From assembly GCA_027186245.1 (NCBI GenBank), contig CP114490.1:9556501-9620500 (forward strand): a stretch of DNA of 64,000 bases, written 5' to 3'. Source of the stretch: Coriaria nepalensis. Its lineage: Eukaryota > Streptophyta > Magnoliopsida > Cucurbitales > Coriariaceae. Of this stretch, positions 23,789-36,839 are shown one piece after another. How positions within the stretch are numbered: the first letter of the stretch is position 1; each line of letters starts with the position of its first letter. Below the pieces are notes generated by a model. It saw nothing but the letters and a program-made list of their open reading frames with translations, was not told the origin of the DNA and ran no database searches. A program made the translations under genes and the position numbers.

Positions 23789-25385
23789 TAAATCCAACCC
23801 TACTAATTAGATATAGATTAAAATACTTATTTGGTGCAATTATATACACGTACTAAATACAAATATATATGGAAGGAGTTAGACTTCTTTTTTTTTCTCC
23901 GGTAAAGGGAAGGGAGATGAAGATCGAAGCTAGCTAGCTCTTAGTTTGTGCTGGATTTGTCTTTTTGGAAGAGCTAGCTAGAGCAAGTTGGTTGTGAGGA
24001 GGAGGGAAGGGAATGCATGGATTCACAACCACAACTTGAGTTTTGAGATCTCTGACATTTGTTTTTATGTTTTTGTTGTGTTATGAGGAATGATACATAT
24101 CTATTATTTTATTTATTTATTATTTATTTTTTGGGATTTGTGGATAACTTTTTTTCTAAGGGTTTTTTAACTTTTTGAGTGATGATATTGCTAGTTGCCT
24201 CGTGAGCTAACAATTATTTTCTCCTCTATTTTTTTTTTCTTAAGGAAAAAATTATTGAAAGGTTCGGGAGCAAGAGAGACGAGAAATTAATAAGTCGGGG
24301 AAAGTACAGAAAAGAAATTGACATATATAATTTACCTGGTCATCATGTATATCCGTTCTACAGTGAAGAAGAAAGAGACTGCAGACCTGTTTTATTTTAA
24401 CCGGTATATATATGTATAATATATTAAAAAGTTCAATTAATTTTACTACGATAAAAATAATTAATAGTTTAATTATTTTTTTTATATTTTTGATATTAGT
24501 ATAATATAATTAAAAACAAAAGTAGGTAAAAAAAAAGAATGGATAAAGTTATCATCGAAAAAATTGATAAGTGTGGTGAGAATGATACATATGGGTGGGT
24601 GAGTTATTTCAATATCACTCAAATACTGAGTGAAAATATAAATTTGCTCGCATCACTATTAAGTTGACTGACGACAAATTGTTTCCCAGGAAGCAGTGTT
24701 TTTTTCATGGGAGGCAATTTACCTTCACTTTTTCGAATAGATTTGTGATCGAGGTTTGTAATTGAAAGTAGAGAGTTTCAAGATAGAAAATTTTTTGTTA
24801 AGATAAGGTTCATATCCACATTTTCTCTTTTTGATGAATATGTGATGGATAATCCTTTATTTCTGGGGTCATTCTATTCAACTAATGATTATAATAGACA
24901 TTTCTAGTTATTCGACAAATAAAATAATGTGAAAAGGTGAAAAAAAATATAAAATTTTGAAATTTTGAAAAAATAGAGAAAATAGAGTTAGTGTTTCCCA
25001 ATTTCTTAATGTGTCAATATAGAGACAACATTGAGATATTGGAGAAGAGAACATAATTCAAAAACTTACTGTTGTCTTAAGTAGTAAGAGTATATTGAAA
25101 AATTGAGAAAATTTGATAGAATTAAAATATTTACAAATTTCTCAATATTTTAAATTAAGAGAGTACATTAAGAAATTGGGAAAAATGAACATAATCAAAA
25201 TATTTCTCAATATCTTACTTCAATATCTTAAATTAAGAGTGACATTGAGAATTTAAGAAAATTGGGCAATACATTTTCTTTAGTGATATCTAAACCTGAT
25301 TTTCACATATATTCACTTTGAGAGTATACTAATTTCATTTTTATTTTTCATTCTTTACAGATAAAAAGTCTTTTCATAGTCATAT
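23789..25385. other. GLK upstream region and spacer
   Basis: The first 250 nt before the GLK ATG should hold its 5' untranslated region; a GCTAGCTAGCT-type word occurs twice at about 23931-23980. Further out the sequence is AT-rich. From about 24960 it is full of TTGAGAAATT / AATTTCTCAAT words, which recur at 30780-31080 and may mark the ends of one MULE. Confidence 0.45.
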
Positions 25386-25389
25386 ATTT

Positions 25390-27905
25390 TAATGGTGAGT
25401 GGAAAGAGAAAGATAATTCGTTCGTTTAGCTTGTAAATACATTGAAGAAATAACTGGAGCTTCTATCGAATCTAACATCATGTATAATGAGTTGTTGAAA
25501 GTTGTGTACAATTCTTTTGACGTAGATCAAAATGAATGAAGTTTGCAATTATCATATACGACATCAAGTAAAATAGTATGTTTCCCACTATTTATAAGAA
25601 AGAATGAGAAAATAAAGAGATTTGTGTGTCACTTACAATCTAAAAATGAAGATTCTCTCTTATATGTGAAGTTGATACTGTAAACAAATAACAGTTTATG
25701 TAATGACCGTGAAATACCTATGCTTTCTATTATTCATGATCAAGTGGGTGGAGACGTTGTCAGTAGTATGAATATTAACATTAAATCTTGTTGACAATTA
25801 TGATGATTTTTATGAATTTGATTATACTAGTGACAAATATGACAATGATGATGATTAAGACGACTTTGATCTAGTGGATGGCGATAGGGATAGGGGTTGA
25901 GGATGGGGACGATGTTGTTGGTGATGTGGATAAAATAGTGGTGGAAGATTGTGACACTCATTAGGACAACAAAGATGAGAGTTTGAATCAAGGGTATGAG
26001 AGTGAGCACTTCAACCGTGCTATATTCAGTGGGGGTGATGAGAACTTAGGTGAAATACCAATTGAGGAGCCCTCTCTATTTATTAGGTGATCAACACACG
26101 TTGTGGATGAAATTGAAAACGTAGAGATTCCAGTTCCAATTACAACCCAACATTCGACATGCGGTTAAAATATTTCAGTTCCATTTAAATATTCCCAGCC
26201 ACTTAGAGGGGAATTTTATGTGAAATAATATTTTACCTCAAAGAAAGAACTGAAGGTAAGCTTTTATTCTCATGCAATGGCAATGAATTATCAGTTGAAG
26301 GTGACGAAGTCGAATAAGTCTACGTTTTTCATGGTGTGCATTGATCTAAATTGATGGTGGCGAATCTGCGCCACCGCGAACAAAAATTCTTTGTTTTTCC
26401 AAATTCGACAATATAACTATCATCACACTTATAATGTTAGTCACAGGCAATGCATATATCAGCAAACAAAAACGTTTATGATTGGACGGTATGTGAAGGG
26501 AAAATACTGAGGGTGTAACGAGATTTCCAAAGTATGACTTCTTGTGGAAGTTATCCAAGGTGATATAGGAGTACACATTAGTTACTGGAAGCCATAAAAA
26601 TCAAGATCTATTGCATATTACCTCATTCGTGGTACAACCGAGGTTAATTATAGAGACTTACTGCTATACGCTGCCATGATGAAGACGCTTAATCCAAGGT
26701 CTATAACAGCCCTTAAGACGAACGCCCATAATATGTTTTGTTATTTTTTCATGAAAATTGGAGCTACAATAAATGGATTTAGATTAATGAGAAGGATCGT
26801 TGGCATTAATTGTACCTTCTTAAAAATTAAGTACAAAGGCAAGCTTTTGTGTGTAACTGCTCAAGATAGTAACTACTACTTTTATCCACTAGCGTTGGCT
26901 ATAGTCGATTCGGAGAACGAAGTATCATGAAAATAGTTCTTGAGTAAGCTATAGGGTTTGATCCCGGATGCATTGAATTTGGTTTTTGTATTAGATCGGG
27001 CGAATAGTATAGAGAACTCAATACATGATGTTGATCGATATGCTAAACATGACACTTGCATGTGGCGCCTTTAACAACAAGTCAAGTTCAAGTTTGGTGG
27101 TATTCTAGATGTATTCCGCAAAGCGGCCAAAGCATACAGGATTAGAGATTCGAGACATAGTTTAACTAGATTAAAGCCCAACATATAGGTGTTACAACCT
27201 ACTTGGAAACGGTTGGATTTCTATACTAGGTGAGAGCGTATTTCACCGGTGACTAGTATAATATAATGACTAATAATATATCGGAGTAGCTTAACGCTTC
27301 ATTGAAAGACGCACGTGAGTATCCAATAATAATGTTGCTCAATGAAATCCACAAGTATCATGACCACTTAGTTCCATAACCACATATGTGAGACAAATCT
27401 AACAAATACCCCACTTACTCTAGAGGTGGAAAATGAGTTAAGGAGAAGACAAAATGAATCATTGAGGATGAAAGTACATAACACATACGATTCAAAGTAT
27501 GAGATCATCAGTTCTTTAGGTATTAATATGTCGGTAGACTTAGGTGAGTAGAGTTGCACATGCAGAGTTTCTCAAATGGATAAGGACATGTGCATTCATT
27601 CATTTGCATTTTTGAGTTAAATAATCACAAATAACCGGGTGATACAACCTCACACCTTATGCTAAGAACACTACATGACTGAGTACTGGACATAAACATA
27701 TGTGGAATCGATATATCCTATACCATCGAAGGATTATTGAGATTCCAATTTGAGATTCGGGTAATTATTGTCGAACCCCTTATAATTCGTAAATAAAGCG
27801 GGAGACCAAAAAAAATGTATACTTTTGAGGAGTGAATTTCCACTGAAGAGAAATAAGTGTAGCAAATGTGAGATTTATGGACATAATAAGACTACATGTC
27901 GGAAC
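25390..27905 (+). mobile_element. Mutator-like element (MULE) transposase remnant 1
   Basis: Forward frames, broken by stops and shifts, read a plant MULE transposase in order. These are a start-like segment (MVSGKRK, about 25393), an acidic linker, and a MuDR N-terminal zinc-binding-like domain (about 26280-26450, VTKSNKSTFFMVCID then WRICAT and NSLFFQIRQYN). The transposase core follows (about 26676-26930, GATINGFRLMRRIVGINCTF then LKIKYKGKLL and YPLALAIVDSENE). The end is a CCHC zinc knuckle (27848-27900, KCSKCEIYGHNKTTC). Order and motifs fit the family. The element is not functional. Confidence 0.8.
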
Positions 27906-28137
27906 TCTATTCCTTTACTTGCTACAACACATTAACGCCCAATACAACCTTTTGAAAATTTGTAATTGGGAAATTATAGTTTTGTGGAAACTTTGCGAAT
28001 TTCTATAATTTGTTTTGTGTCAAAGAAGTTTTTTTTTTCCAATACCACTTTTTGAAGATACATAATGAAATAAAACAGTAATGATATTTTCAAAAATCTA
28101 GCTTTATATCAAAAAGATAGTAATGATGCGCTCATAG

Positions 28138-28695
28138 TATGCCTAAACACTACAATTATAATTATAAAGGTGATATCTTTCAATTGTTGGCCAAAATAGT
28201 TGACCTTTTAAGTTTATATTATGCTTAAACACTATACTTAGAACCATGAATGTGTAATATTTCAATAGTTGACCAAAGTGGTTGACTAAAAGGGTTAACT
28301 TTTTTATGTTCATATTATGCTTGGGTACTACACTTAGAACCATAAATGTGATACATTTCAATAGTTGACCAAAATGGTTAGCCCTTTTATGTTTATATTA
28401 TGCATAAACACTACACTTAGAACCCTAAATGTGATACATTTCCATTGTTGACTAAAAGGGTTGATATTCTTACGTTCATATTATGACTAAACACTACATT
28501 TTGAACCATAAAGGTGATACCTTTCAACAGTTGACCAAAAGGGTTGACCTTACTTTCATATTATGCCTAAACACTACATCTAGAAGCATAAGATGATATT
28601 TTTTAATAGTTGTCCAAAATGATTGATTTTTTTACTTTTATATTATTACTAAACATTATATTTAGAACCATAAATATGATATATTTCAATAGTTG
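28138..28695. repeat. Seven-unit tandem repeat (80-96 bp) with TTGACC motifs
   Basis: Units start at about 28138, 28220, 28316, 28399, 28482, 28562 and 28644, each with a TATGCCTAAACACTACA-like head, then AGAACCATAAATGTGATA and AATAGTTGACCAAAAGGGTT. Units differ by 10-25%, so the array is old. Each unit holds one or two TTGAC words, the core of the plant W-box bound by WRKY factors, but nothing shows that this is functional. It lies just downstream of the MULE transposase remnant. Confidence 0.9.
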
Positions 28696-28699
28696 CACC

Positions 28700-29690
28700 T
28701 ACTGCTAAGTCTACTCAACAAGTACGTGGACATTTCACAAGTACGTGATCTTCGTGTTCCACGAGACGATATTCGTCATAGCATTGTCATTCATGAACAA
28801 TTAAAGGCAATACCTTATCAGATCCTGACACATGCACTTTATAGAACTCGGCCAACTCGTAAGGGGCCATTTATGGATAAAAGGACTCTAAAGGTGAAAA
28901 AGAAATTGTTCAAATAAACACCACCGTTTGGATCTTTTAAAGGAAACTCCATATCTATCCTTTTATGGTAGTTTAATGTCTACCATTTTGATCAACAAAG
29001 ATGTCTATCTTTTAATTTTAGTTTAATGTGTTTCCTTTGATCGTAGTGTATGGATGTCTTTTGATTCATTAGTTTGAGACATTGAGAAATTGGGAATAAC
29101 ATAGAAAGTGTTGTCTTACAACCAAATGGTCAAACCTTTCTGATTTGTGCTCATTTATCTAACTTGGCCTTAATTTAACTTTTTTTTTTAGTTTTTACCT
29201 TCTTATAGGTGTAAAAAACACCAGTTGTTATAGAATAAGGTCATGAAACTGAAGCAAAAGTAAAAAAACAAATTTAAAAAAAAAATACAAGAGTTCACCT
29301 ATATACACAATAAACCAATTCATGCCAAATACAAAGCTTATAAGCATAACAAACCAATCCTGCTTTCACAGACATGTACACAAAGAGAACCAGCATCCAT
29401 AAATACAAAAAATCCAAACAGTTTAGGAAAAGCCCTATCCAATTGCGTACTCAACAACATTAAAATCATAAGTACTACAAATCTTAATTAATTTCCAAGT
29501 ATACTTAATATATAAGAGTTGCAATATATGAGCGGAATAGCTGAATATTCAAATCATTGACATCAATTACATAAATGATGAAACTCTAGATACTTCAGCG
29601 TATAAACTCTGCAGTCCCCACCTTTCATTGTGTATACCAAATAAAATATAATAAAGTTAATATCGGATAAATATTATTGAATATCATAAA
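28700..29690. other. Repeat-derived spacer
   Basis: A 70-codon open stretch (28693-28917, forward, no ATG at its opening) is rich in basic residues and I do not recognise it. It may be a MULE fragment. Nothing else is supported. Confidence 0.35.
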
Positions 29691-29699
29691 GTAAACAAT

Positions 29700-30510
29700 A
29701 TAGATGAATTACTAACCCTATCCGTATGGAACCACGCCTCCACGTTCTCATGAGTTACGATATGCTTGGACTTCGAGCTCCAGTTCAACATCTGTGGTAT
29801 CTTATCGGCTGATTTCTATATTATAGTTTGTTTTCCAAGATATGGGATTGATTTATAAGCTCATACCTACATAGTAAAAGGGTGAGCACATACTATTTTA
29901 TTAATCTTAAACATCAACAAATTATACGGAAAAATATAAACTACTAATTTGAAAAGTAAGAGGAAATCTTGTAAGCGTGTGAGTTTCTTCTTCAACACCG
30001 AAAACTTTATGTTTTTAGCCTTCTCCAACACGTTTTTTTGAAATGAACCAATCATAATCTCGAATGCAGCTCTGCCCTAAGGGTTTTGTTGAATTTCTCC
30101 AAATTACTGGCAATCGAGAATGTCCATCCATTAACTTTTGTCTTCACCTCTAAGATCAATAGCACACCCTCCACAAAGTAAGCAACTGCCATGTTGACGA
30201 GATCATTATCTTTCTTCTCGATCTTTAGAAACTTTTCCTAAGGAAGTAAGCAAGTATTCTCCCCAAGATACTTATTCAGAAGTCGTTTGTCTTTTTCCAA
30301 CCACTCTACTTCCTCCAACTTAGGGTAATCCTCACAATTTAGCCCCGTCATTAGTGAGAAATCTCTTAGCACAAACCTCATTGGCTTTGCACCACCCAAA
30401 AGCCATAGGTGTTTTTCCTTTTTGTAATCTGCTCGACGGATCATTAAGGAATTAATGAGTTTACCTAACGTTACTAGCTTCTTATCCATATCAAACAGGT
30501 GACCCATATA
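29700..30510 (-). mobile_element. DUF1985 fragment of a MULE (Kaonashi-type) gene
   Basis: The reverse strand at 30238-30507 reads a clear DUF1985 core (LWLLGGAKPMRFVLRDFSLM then TGLNCEDYP). It continues in broken frames (about 30060-30230, NDLVNMAVAYFVEGVLLI and VNGWTFSIASNLEKFNKTL). Near 29740-29850 a segment resembles the stretch that follows DUF1985 in such proteins. In plants DUF1985 is usually joined to a Ulp1-like C48 protease inside MULEs. No protease remains visible. It is opposite in strand to transposase remnant 1, an arrangement known for these elements. Confidence 0.7.
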
Positions 30511-30759
30511 GGTAAACTAATGAGTTTACCTATTCTTTATATTGCATATTACTATTTCTTGCTTTGACAGAGAGTGGACACGAGAGTTAAAATATAACTC
30601 ATCCAAAAAGATCTGTGTAAGGGCATGAGGTCTATCACCTTCTAACACTTGTAATATACACCAAGAGCACAAAGTTAGTAACACATCGACAACTATGGAT
30701 TAAATACATACATAAAAAATAAAACCACCAGCCAATTACACCATGAAACAATAATTGAA

Positions 30760-31080
30760 CATTTTTTTGAATATTTACAACATTGGTAAATTGAGAAATT
30801 TGGAAAAATGATATTGACGACATTGGGAAATTGAAAATTTGGGAAATTAGGAAAAAGATATTGAAAACATTGGGAAATTGGAAAATTGGAAAATTGGAAA
30901 ATATGGACATTGGGAAATTGAGAGTATTTAATATAGTAAGACATTGAAAATTTTCTTAAATGTCATATTTCCAAATTTCACAATGTCTTACTGTATAAGT
31001 AGATATTGAGAAATTGGAAAAAAAAAAATTCATTCTATTATCTTTCCCAATTTTCCATAAAATAGAAACCATTACAAAAA
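30760..31080. repeat. Short-unit repeat rich in GGGAAATTGGAAAAT words
   Basis: Degenerate copies of a 15-20 bp word (ATTGGGAAATTG, GAAAATTTGGGAAATT, TTGGAAAATTGGAAAAT) fill this stretch. Similar words at 24960-25260 point to a shared origin, possibly the terminal regions of the MULE between them. Confidence 0.6.
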
Positions 31081-31094
31081 CCATACAATGTTGA

Positions 31095-31585
31095 TTCATA
31101 GGCGACACTCCACTATTCTAATGACAAATTAGAAAATTAAGAATTTTTTCATAAATCAATAACAAACTAATTTCAAATCTAAGTCTCATTAACATAAGTC
31201 AAACACAATAAAAAAATATCTTAGATGCACAGAATGCTTTCAATATTAGACCAAATTGGAAAAAAAAAACTCTTATTTCATAGACATTATACTATTCTGA
31301 TGACAAATTGGAAAATTGAGAATTTTTTCACAAATCAATAACAAACTTCATACCAAAATCTCATCAATATTAATCAAATACAATAAAAAATATACTAAAA
31401 AGTACAGAAGGCGCCCAATATCATACTATATTATATTAAAAAAAATCATTATTTCATAAACATCACACTATTCTAACGATAAATTGGAAAATTGAGTATT
31501 TTTTTACAAATCAATAACAAACTAGTTTTAAATTCAAATTTCATCAATATCAGTTAAATATAATATCAATTTTATTTTAAAGCAC
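31095..31585. repeat. Three-copy tandem repeat (about 180 bp)
   Basis: Copies begin at about 31095, 31277 and 31453. Each has TTCATA...CACTATTCTAATGACAAATT, then AATTGAGAATTTTTTCACAA, ATCAATAACAAACTA and a CTCATCAATATTAATCAAAT-like tail. Copies differ by roughly 10-20%. The unit length is in the range of plant satellite monomers, but three copies are too few to call it a satellite. Confidence 0.8.
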
Positions 31586-31605
31586 AGAGAAGAGGAGAAG
31601 TGGAA

Positions 31606-31846
31606 AAGAGGAAAAGAGGAAAAGAAGGGGTGGGTGGCTAGTGGCTAGTGGCTGGGGAGGCAGTTGGTTAGAAATTAGTAGTATTTAAGTTTGAGAGGTT
31701 ATCTAAGAAAATAATATGGAAAAAAGGGAAAAGAAAAAAAAATTAATTAGTTAAGTGATCATTTTAGAAAAAGAAAATTCATTTTTCTCATTTCATGAGT
31801 TGAATCGGGTCAACTGATGGATTAGAAGTGTTATGAAATTTAAGTT
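31606..31846. repeat. Dispersed direct repeat, copy A
   Basis: About 240 bp that recurs in the same orientation at 32798-33046. It runs from GAGGAAAAGAGGAAAAGAAG to TTAGAAGTGTTATGAAATTT with a shared GAGGCAGTTGGT and TTTCTCATTTCATGAGTTGA. Confidence 0.8.
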
Positions 31847-32797
31847 AAATAGAATAGATAATTAAATATTAAGTTATCTAAATAGACGTGAGCTAAAATC
31901 TAAAAAATAGTATTTAGCTGAAATGTTTTTAAAAATAGTATATTAATTAAAATTAAGTTAAATTAAAATAATTATATGAAAATCCGAGTGTGAATAATAT
32001 TTTAATTATCTTGTAAATAATTGTGATTTCCTAGTAATGTAGCTGATTCTTTTATCCGTAAGACAATATAAGTATCCCCATATATTCCTTCCCAAATGAG
32101 AATCATTAAATATATATATATATATTGAATAATTGAGTTTATAGTACTAGTATAGGTAAGTAATGATTTTAAATGGAGGGGATAATGTAAATGCATAGAG
32201 AATGTAGACTGCATATATGAACCATTAGATATGATTAGGTATTCACATCATTTTCTAATTTGCACTGTGGGTCGTGGTCTCACGTTGTCTTTTCTTATAA
32301 TGGAACTTACATCCCTTTCACTTTGTAGATGTGAATGATGACAATAAGTTCTTAAGCTATATGATAGTGTAGTATCTCGTGGAGGAGTGGTAAATGTATG
32401 TCAATTAAGAGATTAAATAATAATTATCTTATGTTTATTTTTTATTATTATTATTATTATAAGAAAATTAGGACAAATTATAAAAAATTTATAAAATTTA
32501 TACTTAACATTAAAAAAATATTAGATTATAATAAATTCTCAAAACTTATATCATCATAATAAATATTTAAAAATCAAACTAAAATTACAATAACTCCTAA
32601 GTTTCATTATAAGAAAATGACCCATGAAATAAGAAAATGAATTTTTATATTTAAAATGAACCAATAACTAATTTAAATTATTTGTGGTTACTTATTTTAC
32701 CCTTATTTTTCTTTTTCTTTTTTTCTTCGAATAGTCTCTCAGTCTTAAATACCATCGATTTTTGGCTAACCACCGCCGCCGTCATATCTTTGACGAG

Positions 32798-33046
32798 AAG
32801 AGGAAAAGAGGAAAAGAAGGGGGAAGGGGGAAGGGGGTGGTGGCCGGTGGAGGCAGTTGGTCAGAAATTAATAGTGTTTAAGTTTGAGATGTTATTTAAG
32901 AAAAATAATAGGAGAAAAAAAAAGGAAAAGAAAAAAAAAATTAATTAATTAAGCGATCATTTTAGAAAAAAAAAATTTCATTTTTCTCATTTCATGAGTT
33001 GAATCAAATCAAGTAATGAATTAAGAGTGTTATGAAATTTGAATTT
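32798..33046. repeat. Dispersed direct repeat, copy B
   Basis: Same orientation as copy A and about 85% similar, with an added GGGGGAAGGGGGAAGGGGG insertion near 32819. The two copies lie 0.95 kb apart and could be paired ends of an inserted element, though no LTR hallmarks were seen. Confidence 0.8.
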
Positions 33047-33059
33047 TTAATTTAAAACT

Positions 33060-34220
33060 AATTACTAATTAATAGAATAACCGATCTTTTATTAAATGTT
33101 TTATCAAACCCTACATTTTCTACGGTGTCATCATATAAAAATAGTAAACCAAGCAAAGGTTGTTTAACGTATAATTAAGGTAATGATAAATTAATAGACT
33201 GAGATCATTTTACAAGGAGTTCGAACTGGGAAGAGAGACGGCCGGCCAGATTCTATTGTTTTCATGCCATATGTATCAAGGGACAAAAATAGGAACACTA
33301 ATATGACTACTCGACACAGGATTTGTTAATACATATATACGTGCCACACTAAAAAGGACATAGATGTCTTTGTGAACAGTCCTAGCTGGTAGACATGGAC
33401 ATTCATGTCACAATTGAATTGGCCCTCTTAAAATTTCAAAAATTGTAGCAGCTTGTGCCTTGTGATTATGTTGCAATCACGAATCAATCAGAGCTAGCTT
33501 TATTTATCTCTGGTCATTTTCCTTTCTAAAAGGTCTCCCCAATTCCCTCCCCAATCCTCACCTATATAATCCAAAACCGGATCCCTGACCCAAAACACTC
33601 TCCCCAATAATTTAACCCCATTTAGATTACCTTTATTGATTTAACTTTCGATTGAAACTGAATTAACGGTCACATGCATATGGAGCCCACTAGTTAATAG
33701 GATAAATTTCTAAGATGCTTGATCAACCGAATCAAGATCTTAATTATATATCATAAATGTGTAATTTATCCATATAATAATAATAATAATAATTATTATT
33801 ATTATTATTATTATTTAGCCTCATTCATTATGTGATTCAAAAATTAGTGATTCAAAAATTAGTTGCGGTTGGTCAAATTTGTTATTAATCTCTCTTCACA
33901 ATATCAAGTCAATCGGAAAAGTTTCTATGTTCGCAAAGTTTGAGTCATGGGTTGAATAAGAGGAGCATAGAACTACACCGTTATAATAAAATTTTGATAA
34001 ATTAATAATATTAAGATTAAAATTGTTCATTAATTCAACGAATATCGATTATTTATTGTATCAAGATTTTAAAAGTCTCTTTTTTTAAGAGACAAGAAAG
34101 TCCATGCATATTTGAGAGAATAAGATAAATCTCCACTACACATGATGTTGATTCCGAAAAGGAGAAATGATACGCATGTTCGAAAGCAACGTCAATTACC
34201 CATTCTAGTATTGATAAAAT
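33060..34220. other. AT-rich spacer
   Basis: No gene recognised. It includes a perfect trinucleotide inverted repeat (listed separately) and a pyrimidine-rich patch at 33530-33620 (CTCCCCAATTCCCTCCCC) of unknown meaning. Confidence 0.5.
33773..33815. repeat. (ATA)n-(TAT)n palindromic microsatellite
   Basis: A run of ATA/TAA units switches midway to ATT/TAT units, giving a long hairpin-capable inverted repeat. Confidence 0.85.
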
Positions 34221-34229
34221 TTAGAATTT

Positions 34230-35570
34230 TATAAATTATGATGATGACAGTGAAGAATATCTAAATGACGGTATGAATGTGGATGTAAAGGAAGATTATT
34301 TTGAAGATGAGTTTGAGGATGAGGATAATGAAGAGAATGAGAATGAGGATGATAGAGGTGACGCAAGAAGAATGTGGTAATTGTGACAATAACGAAATCA
34401 CGGAGGAAAAATGTACTAATCGCCACAATAATGAAATAAATCTTAAGTTTCATTTGTTTCATGATGACTACTTTGAGGGAGTAGTATTTATCTCTCATAT
34501 ATCTGATACTTTATCTTTTCTAGAGAATCAGATCCAAACCCCTATTCATGAATTGTTGCCACCGTTTTACCACAACCATAAAATGAAATTGAAGAAAAGT
34601 GCAGTAATTATGTCAATATGTTTCTTATTGCTACTTAGTTCGAGGTATCGAGTACTAACGTTTTACCACAATTTACTCCCAATTATTTCTTCTCAATCAA
34701 GTGGAGAGGAGTTTTTATCGCACTCAGTTCTTTGCTTTAAAGAACGACCTAAGGGTAAGTCTACATAGGGACGTGATTAAATGAAATTTTGAATTCAAGG
34801 TGAAGAAGTCGAATAAGATTACATTCGTTATCGTTTGTATATATCTAAATTGCAAGTAGAGGCTTTATGCTACAAGTAAGAAATATTCTTCATTTTTCCA
34901 AATTCAAACTTATAAAGATCAACACACATGTTCCCTTGGTTTTAGGCATAAAAAACATCAGCAAGCATCCGTATTTGTAATTGGACAACATGTGATGAAT
35001 AGTTATAGAGGATGTAATGAAGGTCTTAACCCAAAAATGATCAAAACATTAGCCCATAATGACCTCATGGTAAATATTACTTATTGGAAGGCATAAAAAG
35101 CAAAGTCTATTGCAAGTGACCTTATTCAGGGTATGGCCGAGGTGAGCTACTCATCTATTGTTGGCTACGTTACTCTCTCGTGAGAAAAGTGGTTAATGTA
35201 GAGATTGTAGTTACACTTCTCACGGATGAAGAAGAAAGATTTCTTTATTATTTCATGGCTTTTATAGCATCCATTAACGCGTTTCGGCTCATGCGAAGGG
35301 TTATTTCTATTGATGGGATATTTTTGAAGGCTAAATATAAAGACAGCTTCTAACCATAGTCATGACCACATAGGATGGTAACAACCACCTTTATCCGAGA
35401 GTATGGGCTATAGTCAACTCGGAGAACGAAATATCATGAACTTGGTTCTTGACTAAGCTTTGAGAAAAGATACCTGATGCCCTTAATTTGGTTTTCATTT
35501 TAGATTCATCACACATTATTAAATATTGTAAAAAGTGTTTATCCTAATTCAAAACAGGATGCATGTATTT
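34230..35570 (+). mobile_element. MULE transposase remnant 2
   Basis: A second forward-strand copy of the same MULE family as at 25.4-27.9 kb, equally broken. An acidic D/E-rich segment (about 34234-34370) is followed by a zinc-binding-like region (about 34800-34990) and a transposase core (about 35270-35340, INAFRLMRR then ISIDGIFLKAKYK). Words at 35400-35450 match the YPLALAIVDSENE position of copy 1. The two copies share the DALNLVF segment. Confidence 0.75.
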
Positions 35571-36830
35571 GGCACATTGGGTAAAGAATCAAGTTGAAAT
35601 TCAAGGGTAGCGGAATGGTCTCTCTATTCAAGATTGAATCCAAAGTTTATAGGCTACAAGAATTCAACTTATACTTCTATGAGATCGACGTTGTGCTTTA
35701 GCCCCTATCTCCCCTCAATCCTCTGCATAAATCGCGTAGCTCATGACTGAAAAGTTCATTACTTCTTGTCTTGATTGGAACCAAATGGCTTTGTACCCTT
35801 AGTGCAGTTGTAGAATGACCTTACTCCCTTACCCCATCCTCCTCCTCAACCTCTTCTTCCTCCTCACTCTCTTGTTCTTCATCCTCCTCCTAAACCTCTT
35901 CTTCCTCCTCACCCTTTTCTACCTCATCTCCAATAATATCATCTTCTTCATGCTCCTTGATCTCATTTAGTGTGGCCATTGCACGATCGATTTTTGCATC
36001 TTTAACCTCATCGTGAAATGGCTCAATGTTGGTCAAGTAAGGCTCGCATTCTTCTTCCCTTGATAGGCATAAGATTCTATATACTCTAATCTGTATCATA
36101 AAACTAATGTTAGATTTGTGTAGGATGCATTTCCTTTCTTATTCATCACTCAATTAAGGATTTGTGGCCTATCGATATTCTCTAAACGCAACCTAAATGT
36201 CTCTATAATGCTGGGAATAGCTTCAAAATCTCATACCTATAGAATAATATAAAAATGTACTAACAATGATCAAATTGAAATATTAAAAGCTTGAAATATT
36301 AGAAGCTTACTATATATTAATTAAAGTGTAATTGAAGTGATAATTACCTAAAAGGCTAAAGAAAAACCGTGTAGATCCTACTTTTCCTCCTATTATATAC
36401 TCTTTTTGCAGCTCTCGTGGCTTTCTTCGAGAGCTTGTCTCTCTTGATGTATTTGATAGTTCTCTCGTGTATGATAGTTATTGAAGAACTTAAGGTCCGA
36501 GGCCATGAATAAATAACGGAGGTCTATATTTTACTTCCTCACAATACCTAAGAAGGCATTATAACAGACTCCCTTTTTTCTGTATGAAAGATTTTGCTAC
36601 AAATCAAGAAACCCTTTGAATGAAGAAAGTTTTAAAAAGCTTCTTTGAAACTAACTGTATGATAGATTTTGCTATAAATCAAGAAACCATTTTAATGAAG
36701 AAATTTTTAAAAAGTTTGTTTGAAATTAAGTCCTTAGTAGAAAAAAAATTACTCTGATTTAATGAGGAAAGGTGTAGTAAAGTAAAGGTCTGAACAACAC
36801 ATATCATTACAGTAAGTGAATAGCCAAGTA
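35570..36830. other. Transposon-derived spacer
   Basis: The reverse strand at about 35822-36099 reads a lysine- and glutamate-rich stretch (EEEECEPYL...EKGEEEEEV) of a kind found in plant transposon ORFs, but no domain is recognised. The rest is AT-rich without a clear frame. Confidence 0.4.
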
Positions 36831-36839
36831 TATCAGAAC

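Noticed and set aside
28693..28917. 74-codon basic ORF after the seven-copy repeat
   Set aside because: It opens without an ATG, shows no domain and lies among transposon debris.
32682..32948. Forward 88-codon ORF with a poly-Phe start and Lys-rich end
   Set aside because: It is low-complexity translation of T- and A-runs and overlaps repeat copy B.
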